A DNA stretch of 64,000 bases from an uncultured Prevotella sp. GTDB lineage: Bacteria > Bacteroidota > Bacteroidia > Bacteroidales > Bacteroidaceae. The DNA is taken from contig CAMVUM010000006.1 in assembly GCA_947170725.1 (NCBI GenBank), forward strand, positions 1 through 64,000. Reading direction: 5' to 3'. The number at the start of each line of letters is the position of its first letter. The stretch's first letter is position 1. Position numbers and translations under genes: made by a program. Positions 1 to 7,904 of this stretch are shown in pieces. The notes under the pieces were generated by a model that ran no database searches, had not been told where the DNA came from, and worked only from the letters and a program-made list of their open reading frames with translations.

Positions 1-41
1 GTTTCCGGAGAGTCAGCAATGACACTCCGGAAACTTTTTTT
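1..41 (+). terminator. Rho-independent terminator of a gene upstream of the window
   Basis: The arms GTTTCCGGAG (1-10) and CTCCGGAAAC (25-34) are perfectly complementary. The stem extends to 14 bp with one mismatch, around a 6-nt loop, and a run of seven T follows. It ends a transcript that enters the window from the left. Confidence 0.85.
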
Positions 42-59
42 GTTGGTGGTTGGTGATGG

Positions 60-137
60 AAAGAATGGGAAGGATAGGAGGAGTGGGAATGATGGGAGGA
101 ATGGGAAGATGATGGGAGGAATGAGAATGATGGGAGG
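60..137. repeat. Purine-rich degenerate tandem repeat
   Basis: The top strand is almost only G and A with periodic T. Variants of GGGAATGATGGGAGGA recur several times between the terminator and the kinase gene. Copy length varies through internal ATG insertions, as in a slippage-prone minisatellite. No coding potential is visible. Confidence 0.55.
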
Positions 138-141
138 TTAA

Positions 142-149
142 TATATTTG
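142..149 (+). promoter_or_regulatory. -7 box (TATATTTG) before the histidine kinase
   Basis: TATATTTG matches the Bacteroidetes -7 consensus TAnnTTTG, about 52 nt before the kinase ATG. No clear TTTG -33 box sits at the expected distance, because that stretch is the purine repeat. The purine tract therefore lies where the upstream promoter element should be. Confidence 0.4.
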
Positions 150-200
150 GTTTGGTGGACAATATAGAGGGTTTATCAGCGTTTTATAGTTATTGAAGTT

Positions 201-1358
201 ATGCAGTGGACTGATAGGATACGACAGGTCAAGATTGTTTTGGTTGTTGTGGCTGTGGTAATAGCTGTGACATCTTTATTGGTATCTCATGCTCTTGTGC
301 GCGACCTTTCCGAGGAGGAGCGTACGAAGATGGAAGTGTGGGCACAGGCATTGCATGCGTTGAACAATGCGGATGAGAATACGGATGTCACTTTGGTGCT
401 TGACGTAATACAAGGAAATAACACAATCCCGGTTATAGTACTTGATCCGACTGGCAATGTGATGGACTATAGGAACATCAGTGTAGAGGCAGGTACGCTG
501 GAGGACTCGATTGCGTATGTAGCGGCTCTCGGGCGGCAGATGTACCAGTCAGGGAAATATATCCGTATAGACATCGGTGACGGAAAGAAGGATTATCAGA
601 TTGTGTGTTATGACGAATCGACGATGTTGAAGCGGTTGTCGTCATATCCTTATGTGCAGCTCGGTGTTGTGCTGGTTTTCGTTATAGTGGCAATTTTCGC
701 GTTGCTGTCGTCCAAACGTGCCGAGCAGAACAAGGTGTGGGTGGGCCTTTCAAAAGAGACTGCCCATCAGCTCGGGACACCGATTTCAAGTCTGATGGCG
801 TGGGTGGAGATTTTGAAAGAGACTTATCCTGGCGACGGGCTGATTCCAGAAATGGATAAGGATGTCAAGCGTCTGGAGCGCATTGCCGAACGGTTCTCTA
901 AGATAGGCTCGCAGCCTGAGGCTAAGGAGACGAGTATGAACGAGGTGTTGGAGCATGTGATCGATTATATGGACCGCCGGACGTCGTCACAGGTGGAAAT
1001 AATAAGGAAGTTTCCGGAGTATGATGTGCGTGTAAGCATGAACGCATCGCTTTTTGAATGGGTTGTGGAGAATCTTTGTAAGAATGCCGTGGATGCCATG
1101 GAAGGACATGGCCGTATCGTTCTCTCGCTCATGGAAGACAACGGGCGGGTTATTGTCGATGTGGCAGATACAGGTAAGGGAATCCGCCGAAAGGATATAA
1201 AGAATGTGTTCAAACCCGGTTTCACGACAAAGAAGCGTGGTTGGGGACTCGGACTTTCACTCGCCAAGCGCATTGTGGAGGAATATCACAACGGCCGGAT
1301 ATATGTTAAATCGTCGGAAGTGGGTCGTGGCACAACCTTCCGGATTGAGCTCCGATGA
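201..1358 (+). CDS. Membrane sensor histidine kinase
   Basis: This is a 385-residue two-component sensor kinase, autophosphorylating on His and expected to pass phosphate to a response regulator. A first membrane segment covers about residues 10-32 and a second about 150-170, enclosing a roughly 115-residue periplasmic sensor region without a recognisable domain. The H-box reads ETAHQLGTP with His189. The N-box is LCKNAVDAM, the G1 box is DTGKGI and the G2 box is GWGLGLSLAK, so the HATPase domain is complete. No response regulator gene is adjacent, so the partner is either left of the window or elsewhere. Signal and targets cannot be inferred. Confidence 0.9.
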   Translation: MQWTDRIRQVKIVLVVVAVVIAVTSLLVSHALVRDLSEEERTKMEVWAQALHALNNADENTDVTLVLDVIQGNNTIPVIVLDPTGNVMDYRNISVEAGTLEDSIAYVAALGRQMYQSGKYIRIDIGDGKKDYQIVCYDESTMLKRLSSYPYVQLGVVLVFVIVAIFALLSSKRAEQNKVWVGLSKETAHQLGTPISSLMAWVEILKETYPGDGLIPEMDKDVKRLERIAERFSKIGSQPEAKETSMNEVLEHVIDYMDRRTSSQVEIIRKFPEYDVRVSMNASLFEWVVENLCKNAVDAMEGHGRIVLSLMEDNGRVIVDVADTGKGIRRKDIKNVFKPGFTTKKRGWGLGLSLAKRIVEEYHNGRIYVKSSEVGRGTTFRIELR

Positions 1359-1704
1359 CACGGTTGGCTAATTGTGACGGTGATGGAGAAAGGAGCGTAA
1401 CGGCCTTATCCAAATGAGGTTTACCGGATGGACCGTGGCGGAGGACTGTAGGGTTGGGTTCGGAATGTAATTAGAATATGCGCCAATTATGGGTGTACGC
1501 TGTTCTGTGAGCTTGCAGCCATTTATTCGTAAGTCCATCGGCTTGGTAGCTAAGGGGAAACCGTATATACATCCCGTTTTTCATTTCAAATGTCGGATGG
1601 GCCTTGTTTGCATCGCCTTTGCATCGTCTTTATGTTTTTGTATTGAAAAAAAACGGTGTCACATTGCCTTATATCAAAAATAATTCGTAACTTTGCATCC
1701 CGAA
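1359..1704. other. Intergenic region without a supported gene
   Basis: About 345 bp between the kinase and the DUF177 gene. A 64-codon open frame (1489-1683) has no family resemblance and runs into the promoter of the next gene, so I do not call it. Apart from that promoter I see no structure. Confidence 0.5.
1663..1695 (+). promoter_or_regulatory. Promoter of the DUF177-rpmF-fabH run
   Basis: TTG at 1663-1665 is followed 22 nt later by TAACTTTG (1688-1695), matching the -33/-7 pattern of Bacteroidetes. The ATG lies only 9 nt after the last base of the -7 box, so transcription probably starts within a few bases of the start codon. Confidence 0.65.
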
Positions 1705-2238
1705 ATGTGTAGTTTAGAGCCATTTAAGATAGATTTGAAAGGACTGGAGGACGGTCTCACGAGGCTCAACCTCAGTCTTGATGACACTTTCTTTGCGGCC
1801 TTGGAGGCCGAGGAAGTGAAACGGGGGCACGCTGACGTAGAGCTGACGATACAGCAGACGGCAGAGCGCTACTTTGAACTGCATTTTCATATCACCGGTG
1901 AAGTGATGGTTCAGTGTGACCGTTGTCTGGACGACATGCCTCAGGCTGTCGACGCCGGGCATAAGCTGGTGGTGAAGTTCGGCGAGGAATATTCAGAAGA
2001 TGATGACCTCGTGACCGTGGCCGAGGACGACGGCGTTCTGGACACGGCATGGTTTATATACGAATTCATTGTTCTCAACATACCCATCAAGCACGTGCAT
2101 GCACCTGGAAAATGTAACCGTGCGATGATAGAGATGCTCGAAGAGTATTCAGCTGCCCGAAGCAGTGATGGGGTGGAGGAACATGACATAGACCCGCGAT
2201 GGAGCGGGCTGCTCAAGCTTAAGGATTTAAAAGAATAA
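1705..2238 (+). CDS. DUF177 / YceD family protein
   Basis: A 177-residue DUF177 (YceD) protein. The N-terminus reads FKIDLKGL and a central CDRCLDDM motif is typical of the family in Bacteroidales. The family is almost always encoded just before rpmF, as here (15-nt gap), and is thought to take part in 23S rRNA or ribosome metabolism; the exact role is uncertain. I chose ATG at 1705. The longer frame from TTG 1693 would begin inside the -7 promoter box. There is virtually no 5' leader, so the mRNA may be leaderless. Confidence 0.85.
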   Translation: MCSLEPFKIDLKGLEDGLTRLNLSLDDTFFAALEAEEVKRGHADVELTIQQTAERYFELHFHITGEVMVQCDRCLDDMPQAVDAGHKLVVKFGEEYSEDDDLVTVAEDDGVLDTAWFIYEFIVLNIPIKHVHAPGKCNRAMIEMLEEYSAARSSDGVEEHDIDPRWSGLLKLKDLKE

Positions 2239-2253
2239 AAACAAAAAAGAATT

Positions 2254-2442
2254 ATGGCACATCCTAAAAGAAGACAGTCGAAGACTCGTACACTCAAAAG
2301 AAGAACCCATGACAAGGCTGTAGCACCTACACTGGCAGTATGCCCTAACTGTGGCGCTTACTATGTTTATCATACAGTATGCCCCACCTGCGGTTACTAC
2401 AGAGGTAAGGTCGCTATCGTTAAGGAAGAAGTAGCAGAATAA
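2254..2442 (+). CDS. rpmF: 50S ribosomal protein L32
   Basis: A 62-residue small basic ribosomal protein with the L32 start ([13 protein letters not shown]) and a zinc-ribbon of two CxxC pairs (CPNCG and CPTCG). It belongs to the large ribosomal subunit. It sits between the DUF177 gene and fabH, 2 nt before the fabH start, in the conserved yceD-rpmF-fabH order; plsX, present in Escherichia coli, is absent here. Confidence 0.97.
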   Translation: MAHPKRRQSKTRTLKRRTHDKAVAPTLAVCPNCGAYYVYHTVCPTCGYYRGKVAIVKEEVAE

Positions 2443-2444
2443 GG

Positions 2445-3464
2445 ATGGAGAAGATCAACGCGATAATCACCGGTGTCGGCGGTTACGTTCCAGACTATGT
2501 GCTCAACAATGAGGAATTGTCGAGAATGGTAGATACCAACGACGAGTGGATTATGACGCGTGTCGGCATCAAGGAGCGCCGCATCCTCACCGAGGAGGGC
2601 CTCGGCACGTCATATATGGCGCGCAAGGCAGCCAAACAGCTGCTCCGGAAGACGGGTGTTGACCCTGATTCCATCGATGCTCTCATCGTGACCACGTCTA
2701 CGGCGGACTATAAGTTCCCGTCTACGGCGTCCATCGTTCTTGGCAAACTCGGTCTGAAGAATGCTTACGCGTTTGATATGTGGGCCGCCTGCTGTGGATT
2801 CCTCTATACTTTGGATACCGCCGCATCGATGATACAGAGCGGTCGCTACAAGAAAATAATCGTTATTGGAGCCGACAAGATGTCGTCCGTTGTCGATTAT
2901 AAGGATCGTAGCACTTGTGCGCTCTTCGGTGACGGTGCAGCCGCAGTGTTGGTTGAAGGCACAACGGAAGATGTGGGTCTGTTGGACTCTCATTTCCGCA
3001 CAGATGGTCAGGGACTTCCTTTTCTCCATCTGAAGGCCGGAGGTTCGGTGTGTCCGCCGTCTCATTTCACGGTTGACCATCGTCTTCACTACCTCTATCA
3101 GGAGGGACGCACGGTGTTCCGCTATGCTGTGAAGAGCATGAGTGACGACTGCGCCCTCATTGCGGAACGCAACAATCTGAATAAGGACAACATTGCATAT
3201 GTTGTGCCTCATCAGGCAAACATGCGAATCATCGAGGCCGTGGCCAAGCGTCTTGAGTTGCCCATGGACCGCGTGATGGTCAATATCGAGCACTACGGAA
3301 ACACCAGTGCGGCTACCATCCCGTTGGCTCTTTGGGATAACGAAAGCAAACTGAAGAAAGGCGACAATATGATTTTCACTGCTTTCGGTGCAGGATTCGT
3401 TCATGGCGCATCTTACTATAAGTGGGCATATGACGGTTCGGCTGCAGCGGCTCCAGTGAAATAA
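2445..3464 (+). CDS. fabH: 3-oxoacyl-ACP synthase III
   Basis: A 339-residue KASIII that condenses acetyl-CoA or a branched starter with malonyl-ACP to begin type II fatty acid synthesis in the cytoplasm. The catalytic triad is visible: Cys116 in the WAACCGFLY context, His in VPHQANMRI, and Asn in EHYGNTSAA. It is full length for the family and translationally close to rpmF (2-nt gap). A terminator follows at about 3499. Bacteroidales often carry several FabH copies; this is the canonical one linked to rpmF. Confidence 0.95.
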   Translation: MEKINAIITGVGGYVPDYVLNNEELSRMVDTNDEWIMTRVGIKERRILTEEGLGTSYMARKAAKQLLRKTGVDPDSIDALIVTTSTADYKFPSTASIVLGKLGLKNAYAFDMWAACCGFLYTLDTAASMIQSGRYKKIIVIGADKMSSVVDYKDRSTCALFGDGAAAVLVEGTTEDVGLLDSHFRTDGQGLPFLHLKAGGSVCPPSHFTVDHRLHYLYQEGRTVFRYAVKSMSDDCALIAERNNLNKDNIAYVVPHQANMRIIEAVAKRLELPMDRVMVNIEHYGNTSAATIPLALWDNESKLKKGDNMIFTAFGAGFVHGASYYKWAYDGSAAAAPVK

Positions 3465-3498
3465 AGATCAGACAACAAAATCCAATCCATATACAAAG

Positions 3499-3534
3499 AA
3501 ACGCATCCTAACTCAGATTAAGGTGCGTTTTTTT
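3499..3534 (+). terminator. Terminator after fabH
   Basis: AAACGCA (3499-3505) pairs with TGCGTTT (3524-3530), partly extended inward, and the hairpin is followed by a run of T. It separates the rpmF-fabH transcript from era-der. Confidence 0.7.
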
Positions 3535-3563
3535 GTCTGGACAAACCAAAGAAACAGATATAT

Positions 3564-4445
3564 ATGCACAAGGCAGGATTTGTAAACATAGTGGGAAATC
3601 CCAATGTGGGTAAGTCTACGCTGATGAATCAGCTCGTGGGAGAGCGCATCTCCATCGCCACATTTAAGGCGCAGACCACGCGTCACCGCATAATGGGCAT
3701 TGTCAATACGCCCGATATGCAGATAGTTTTCTCCGACACCCCCGGTGTGCTCAAACCCAACTATAAGTTGCAGGAGTCCATGCTCGCTTTCTCGGAGTCG
3801 GCCCTGCAGGACGCCGATGTGCTGCTCTATGTGACTGACGTTGTTGAGGAACCGGAGAAGAACCGTGACTTTCTTGATAAGGTCGGACGTATGAAAGTCC
3901 CTGTTTTGCTGCTCATCAACAAGATTGACCAGACGGACCAGAAGACTCTCGGCGATATTGTCAGCCGGTGGCATGACCTGTTGCCGGCAGCCGAGATACT
4001 GCCAATCTCTGCGCTCAACAAGTTTGGTGTGGACCTTCTGTTGCGCCGCATCAAGGATTTGTTGCCTGACAGCCCGCCGTTTTTCGATAAAGACCAGCTG
4101 ACAGACAAGCCGGCCCGCTTTTTTGTGAGCGAAATCATACGCGAGAAGATACTCCTTTATTATGATAAGGAGATTCCGTATTCCGTCGAAGTGAGAGTGG
4201 AGCAGTTTAAGGAAGACGACAGACATATTCATATAAATGCCGTTATATATGTTGAGCGTGATTCGCAAAAGGGTATCATCATCGGACATCAGGGGGTGGC
4301 ACTCAAGCGTGTCAGCACGGAAAGCCGGAAATCGTTGGAGCGCTTCTTCGGCAAGAGCATTTATCTCGAAATTTTTGTCAAGGTCGACAAAGACTGGCGA
4401 AGCTCACAGAAGGAACTGGACAGCTTCGGCTATAATCCGGAATGA
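3564..4445 (+). CDS. era: GTPase Era
   Basis: A 293-residue GTPase that binds the 3' end of 16S rRNA and assists 30S maturation. G1 is GNPNVGKST, G3 is DTPGV and G4 is NKID. The C-terminal half has the KH-domain signature around IIGHQGVALKRVSTESR. Length and domain order match Era exactly. It is followed 72 nt later by der, another ribosome-assembly GTPase, so the two are probably co-transcribed. Confidence 0.96.
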   Translation: MHKAGFVNIVGNPNVGKSTLMNQLVGERISIATFKAQTTRHRIMGIVNTPDMQIVFSDTPGVLKPNYKLQESMLAFSESALQDADVLLYVTDVVEEPEKNRDFLDKVGRMKVPVLLLINKIDQTDQKTLGDIVSRWHDLLPAAEILPISALNKFGVDLLLRRIKDLLPDSPPFFDKDQLTDKPARFFVSEIIREKILLYYDKEIPYSVEVRVEQFKEDDRHIHINAVIYVERDSQKGIIIGHQGVALKRVSTESRKSLERFFGKSIYLEIFVKVDKDWRSSQKELDSFGYNPE

Positions 4446-4517
4446 CATGGGAAAAACCGGGTGCCGGTGGTATGTAGACCGCTGACAGACGGTATTCTTT
4501 ATAAAAATAATCATGAT

Positions 4518-5831
4518 ATGGCAAATTTAGTAGCAATAGTAGGACGGCCCAACGTGGGCAAGTCGACACTTTTCAATCGTTTGACAAAGTCACGTCAGGC
4601 CATTGTCAGCGATGAAGCCGGCACCACGCGCGATCGCCAATATGGCAAGTGTGATTGGAACGGACGTGAGTTTTCCGTGGTGGATACCGGCGGATGGGTT
4701 GTCAATTCTGACGATATTTTCGAGGAGGAAATACGCAAGCAGGTCATAATAGCCACGGAAGAGGCAGACCTCGTGTTGTTCCTTGTTGACGTGACCAATG
4801 GTGTGACGGACTGGGATGAGGACGTGGCCATGATTCTCCGACGCTCAAAGCTTCCCATTATATTGGTGGCCAATAAGACGGACAATAATAGCCAACAGTA
4901 TTATGCGGCCGAATTCTATTCGCTCGGACTGGGCGATCCATACTGCATAAGCGCGGCCACAGGTAGCGGAACCGGCGATTTGCTTGATCTTGTGGTCAGC
5001 AAGCTGAAGTCGGACAGCGGTGAAATGATTGAAGAGGGAATCCCCCGTTTCGCCATAGTAGGACGCCCCAACGTTGGAAAGAGCAGTATCATCAACGCCT
5101 TCATCGGCGAAGACCGCAATATCGTCACGGAGATAGCCGGAACGACACGTGACAGTATTTATACACGATACGACAAGTTCGGTTTTGATTTCTATCTCGT
5201 TGATACAGCCGGAATACGTAGAAAGAACAAGGTTACGGAAGATCTGGAGTTCTACAGCGTGATGCGTTCTATACGTGCGATAGAGAACAGTGATGTCTGT
5301 GTGCTCATGATAGACGCCACGCGAGGTATAGAGACGCAGGACATGAACATCTTCCAGCTTATACAGAAGAATAACAAGTCGCTCGTCGTTGTTGTGAACA
5401 AGTGGGATCTTGTTGAAGATAAGACGCAGAAAGTCATCGACACATTTGAAGCGGCAATCCGAAAGCGTATGGCTCCGTTCACGGATTTCCCTATTATCTT
5501 CGCCTCGGCCATGACCAAACAGCGCATCTTCCGTGTGCTTGAGACTGCCAAGGATGTTTATCTCAATCGCAAGGCAAAGATAGGAACGTCCAAACTCAAT
5601 GAAGTAATGCTTCCGCTTATCGAGGCATATCCGCCGCCATCAATAAAAGGAAAGTACATCAAAATCAAATACTGCACGCAGTTGCCCAACACGCAGATAC
5701 CGTCTTTTGTGTTCTATGCCAATCTGCCGCAGTATGTTAAGGAACCATACAGACGTTTCCTGGAAAACAAAATGCGTGAGAACTGGAAACTGACAGGTAC
5801 GCCCATCAATATCTTCATACGTCAGAAATGA
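4518..5831 (+). CDS. der: GTPase Der (EngA)
   Basis: A 437-residue protein with two tandem GTPase domains and a C-terminal KH-like domain, used in 50S subunit assembly. Both P-loops are visible (GRPNVGKST near residue 10 and GRPNVGKSS near 183), with NKTD and NKWD as G4 motifs. I took ATG 4518 ([12 protein letters not shown]) because Der begins directly with its first P-loop. An upstream in-frame GTG at 4461 would add 19 residues unlike the family. It overlaps the next gene by 4 nt (ATGA). Confidence 0.96.
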   Translation: MANLVAIVGRPNVGKSTLFNRLTKSRQAIVSDEAGTTRDRQYGKCDWNGREFSVVDTGGWVVNSDDIFEEEIRKQVIIATEEADLVLFLVDVTNGVTDWDEDVAMILRRSKLPIILVANKTDNNSQQYYAAEFYSLGLGDPYCISAATGSGTGDLLDLVVSKLKSDSGEMIEEGIPRFAIVGRPNVGKSSIINAFIGEDRNIVTEIAGTTRDSIYTRYDKFGFDFYLVDTAGIRRKNKVTEDLEFYSVMRSIRAIENSDVCVLMIDATRGIETQDMNIFQLIQKNNKSLVVVVNKWDLVEDKTQKVIDTFEAAIRKRMAPFTDFPIIFASAMTKQRIFRVLETAKDVYLNRKAKIGTSKLNEVMLPLIEAYPPPSIKGKYIKIKYCTQLPNTQIPSFVFYANLPQYVKEPYRRFLENKMRENWKLTGTPINIFIRQK

Positions 5832-6223
5832 TGAAGATATTATTGATGTTGTTCGTTGCCGTTGTTGCATTCATACTTTCCTGCGGGAAGGAGCCGTCGC
5901 GTGAAGAACTGGCCGGACAGGCTGCAAAGGCCTGTTACGACCATCTCATAGCGGGCCGTTACGATGAATTCGTTGCCGCTACGGCCGGAACGGACAGCTT
6001 GCCTGAAGCATATCGGGAGCAGTTGGTCGTCAATGCGCGTCAGTTTGCGGCACTCCAGAAGAGTGAACACAACGGAATCTGCACGGTGGAGGTGATTCGC
6101 GTGAAGATTGATTCGCTTTCAGGACAGACAGATGCTTTTCTCATGATATGCTTCGGCGACAGTACACGGGAAGAGATTGTTGTCCCAATGATTGAGCAGA
6201 ACGGCCGTTGGATGATGCGCTGA
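5828..6223 (+). CDS. Small lipoprotein, DUF4878-like
   Basis: A 131-residue protein with a lipoprotein signal (hydrophobic stretch followed by the lipobox FILSC), so it is probably exported and lipid-anchored. The body is a small alpha+beta domain with an early [15 protein letters not shown] helix and a terminal NGRWMMR strand, resembling the DUF4878/NTF2-like lipoproteins of Bacteroides. Its start overlaps the der stop (ATGATG over TGA), implying translational coupling. No function is known. The link to der is conserved only by position, as far as I can tell. Confidence 0.75.
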   Translation: MMKILLMLFVAVVAFILSCGKEPSREELAGQAAKACYDHLIAGRYDEFVAATAGTDSLPEAYREQLVVNARQFAALQKSEHNGICTVEVIRVKIDSLSGQTDAFLMICFGDSTREEIVVPMIEQNGRWMMR

Positions 6224-6412
6224 AAAATCCGTAGTGACTCCGTCATTCCTCGGTGGGGAATATCGGTAATACTCTCGACAGAGTCTTTCAGGCATTGTCT
6301 GTTTTGTGGTTTCAGTATTGTGGAATTCTTGTTTCTGAGCGCTGAATAGTTGAGAAAAGGATGTTGTTTGTTAAAAAACGCAAATAAACAAGTATTATAG
6401 CCTTATTGATGC

Positions 6413-6441
6413 TTGATTATAAATTTAAATGCGTACCTTTG
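6413..6441 (+). promoter_or_regulatory. Promoter of tRNA-Phe
   Basis: TTG at 6413-6415 and TACCTTTG at 6434-6441 are spaced 18 nt. The tRNA begins 22 nt after the -7 box. Confidence 0.6.
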
Positions 6442-6463
6442 CAACCGCAAAACAAAACAAGGA

Positions 6464-6536
6464 GGTGCCATAGCTCAGTTGGTAGAGCAAAGGACTGAAA
6501 ATCCTTGTGTCCCCGGTTCGATTCCTGGTGGCACCA
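6464..6536 (+). tRNA. tRNA-Phe (anticodon GAA)
   Basis: A 73-nt cloverleaf. Acceptor stem GGTGCCA (6464-6470) pairs with TGGCACC (6529-6535) and the discriminator base is A. The anticodon stem-loop GGACTGAAAATCC carries GAA, the D-loop has the AGCTCAGTTGGTAGAGC pattern and the T-arm contains GGTTCGATTCC. The 3' CCA is not encoded and must be added after transcription. Confidence 0.95.
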
Positions 6537-6550
6537 CTCCTCCTTTCATT

Positions 6551-6585
6551 AGCCCTGTTCGCATAAGCGGCAGGGTTTTCTTTTT
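6551..6585 (+). terminator. Terminator after tRNA-Phe
   Basis: AGCCCTG (6551-6557) pairs with CAGGGTT (6571-6577) and is followed by TTCTTTTT. Confidence 0.75.
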
Positions 6586-6747
6586 GTAGTATAGTAGTCA
6601 TTGTTAGTAGCGGATTGCCGACTGAAGCGGTCATGAAATTGTAGTGTTTTGGCTAACTGGCATAATGCAGGTTCGGCAGAAAAAGTTCACTTGGAAAGTA
6701 AGTGAGGATAAATGGCTTGGAATAAATAGGATAATAAAAGCGAAACG

Positions 6748-7896
6748 ATGAAAAAAAGTCTCATTGCTCTTGCTTTGGGCACATTGGCTCTGGGCATCAC
6801 CGAATTTGTTATGATGGGTATACTGCCCGATGTGGCAGCAAGTCTCGGAGTTAGCATACCTGAAGCCGGCCGGTTGATATCGGCCTATGCCATAGGAGTG
6901 TGCTGTGGGGCTCCGATGCTCACTGTGGCCCATAAGTATCCACCTAAGAACATATTGCTTTTTCTTGGCGTGCTGATGCTGACAGGTGCTGTGTTGTCGG
7001 TCATGGCACAAAACTATTATCTGCTTCTTGTTGCGCGCTTCATCTCCGGACTGCCCCACGGTGCCTATTTCGGCGTAGCCTCCATTGTTGCCGTGCGTCT
7101 GGCTGACGAAGGCCATAAGACTGGTGCCGTGTCTATAATGATAGCCGGAATGACAGTGGCCAATCTTCTTGGCGTTCCTTTGGGCACTGCTCTCAGCTCA
7201 GCCATCTCATGGCGCTGTCCGTTTGTGCTTGTTATTTTCTGTAGTTTGCTTGTCATTTATTATCTGTGGAAGTGGGTTCCTTTTGTTGAGCCATTGCCGG
7301 ATAACGGTTTCCGCAGTCAGTTCTCATTCTTGCGTTCCGGTGCTCCGTGGCTCATCCTTGGGGCAACAATGCTGGGCAACGGCAGTATATTCTGCTGGTA
7401 TAGCTACGTAACGCCACAGTTGATTAATGAGGGCGGCTTTTCGCCCAATGTAATTTCTATGCTCATGATTGCCGCCGGTTTCGGTATGGTGGTTGGCAAC
7501 CTGATAAGTGGTCGTCTGTCCGACCGATATGGTCCGGGACACGTAGCCCGTTTCACACTTATGGTTACGGTCGTATCACTATTGTTAACCTTCGTTTTTG
7601 CACAGTACGGATGGTTTTCGGCTGCACTAATGGTTATATGTACGGGTTGTCTTTTTTCCGTGAGCAGTCCGCTTCAATTCCTTATATTGAAGCACGCTCC
7701 TGGTGGGGAAATGCTTGGAGGTGCAAGCATACAGATGGCTTTTAATCTTGGCAATGCCGTGGGTGCATTGCTTGGCGGACTCCCTATCGAGATGGGGCTT
7801 GGCTATCGTTACCCGGCCTTGTTCGGTGCGCCTCTCGCTTTATGTGGATTGGTATGTCTGTTGGTGTTTTGCCGGAAATATGAACGAACGGAATAA
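6748..7896 (+). CDS. MFS efflux transporter, DHA1 family (AraJ/YdhP-like)
   Basis: A 382-residue major facilitator with about 12 hydrophobic segments. The N-terminus (LGTLALGITEFVMMGILPD) carries the TEFxxMGxLP motif of the AraJ/YdhP/NepI sugar- or drug-efflux group. The loop between the sixth and seventh segments is short, and GRLSDRYG after the eighth segment is the repeated MFS motif A. Substrate cannot be read from sequence. It is convergent with the S8 protease gene, with only 8 nt between the stop codons and no terminator, so transcripts may overlap. Confidence 0.85.
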   Translation: MKKSLIALALGTLALGITEFVMMGILPDVAASLGVSIPEAGRLISAYAIGVCCGAPMLTVAHKYPPKNILLFLGVLMLTGAVLSVMAQNYYLLLVARFISGLPHGAYFGVASIVAVRLADEGHKTGAVSIMIAGMTVANLLGVPLGTALSSAISWRCPFVLVIFCSLLVIYYLWKWVPFVEPLPDNGFRSQFSFLRSGAPWLILGATMLGNGSIFCWYSYVTPQLINEGGFSPNVISMLMIAAGFGMVVGNLISGRLSDRYGPGHVARFTLMVTVVSLLLTFVFAQYGWFSAALMVICTGCLFSVSSPLQFLILKHAPGGEMLGGASIQMAFNLGNAVGALLGGLPIEMGLGYRYPALFGAPLALCGLVCLLVFCRKYERTE

Positions 7897-7904
7897 AGGA
7901 ACTG

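Noticed and set aside
1489..1683. 64-codon frame before the DUF177 gene
   Set aside because: No resemblance to known proteins and it ends in the promoter of the next gene.
2610..3404. 264-codon minus-strand frame opposite fabH
   Set aside because: Shadow of fabH, rich in His/Arg, no motif.
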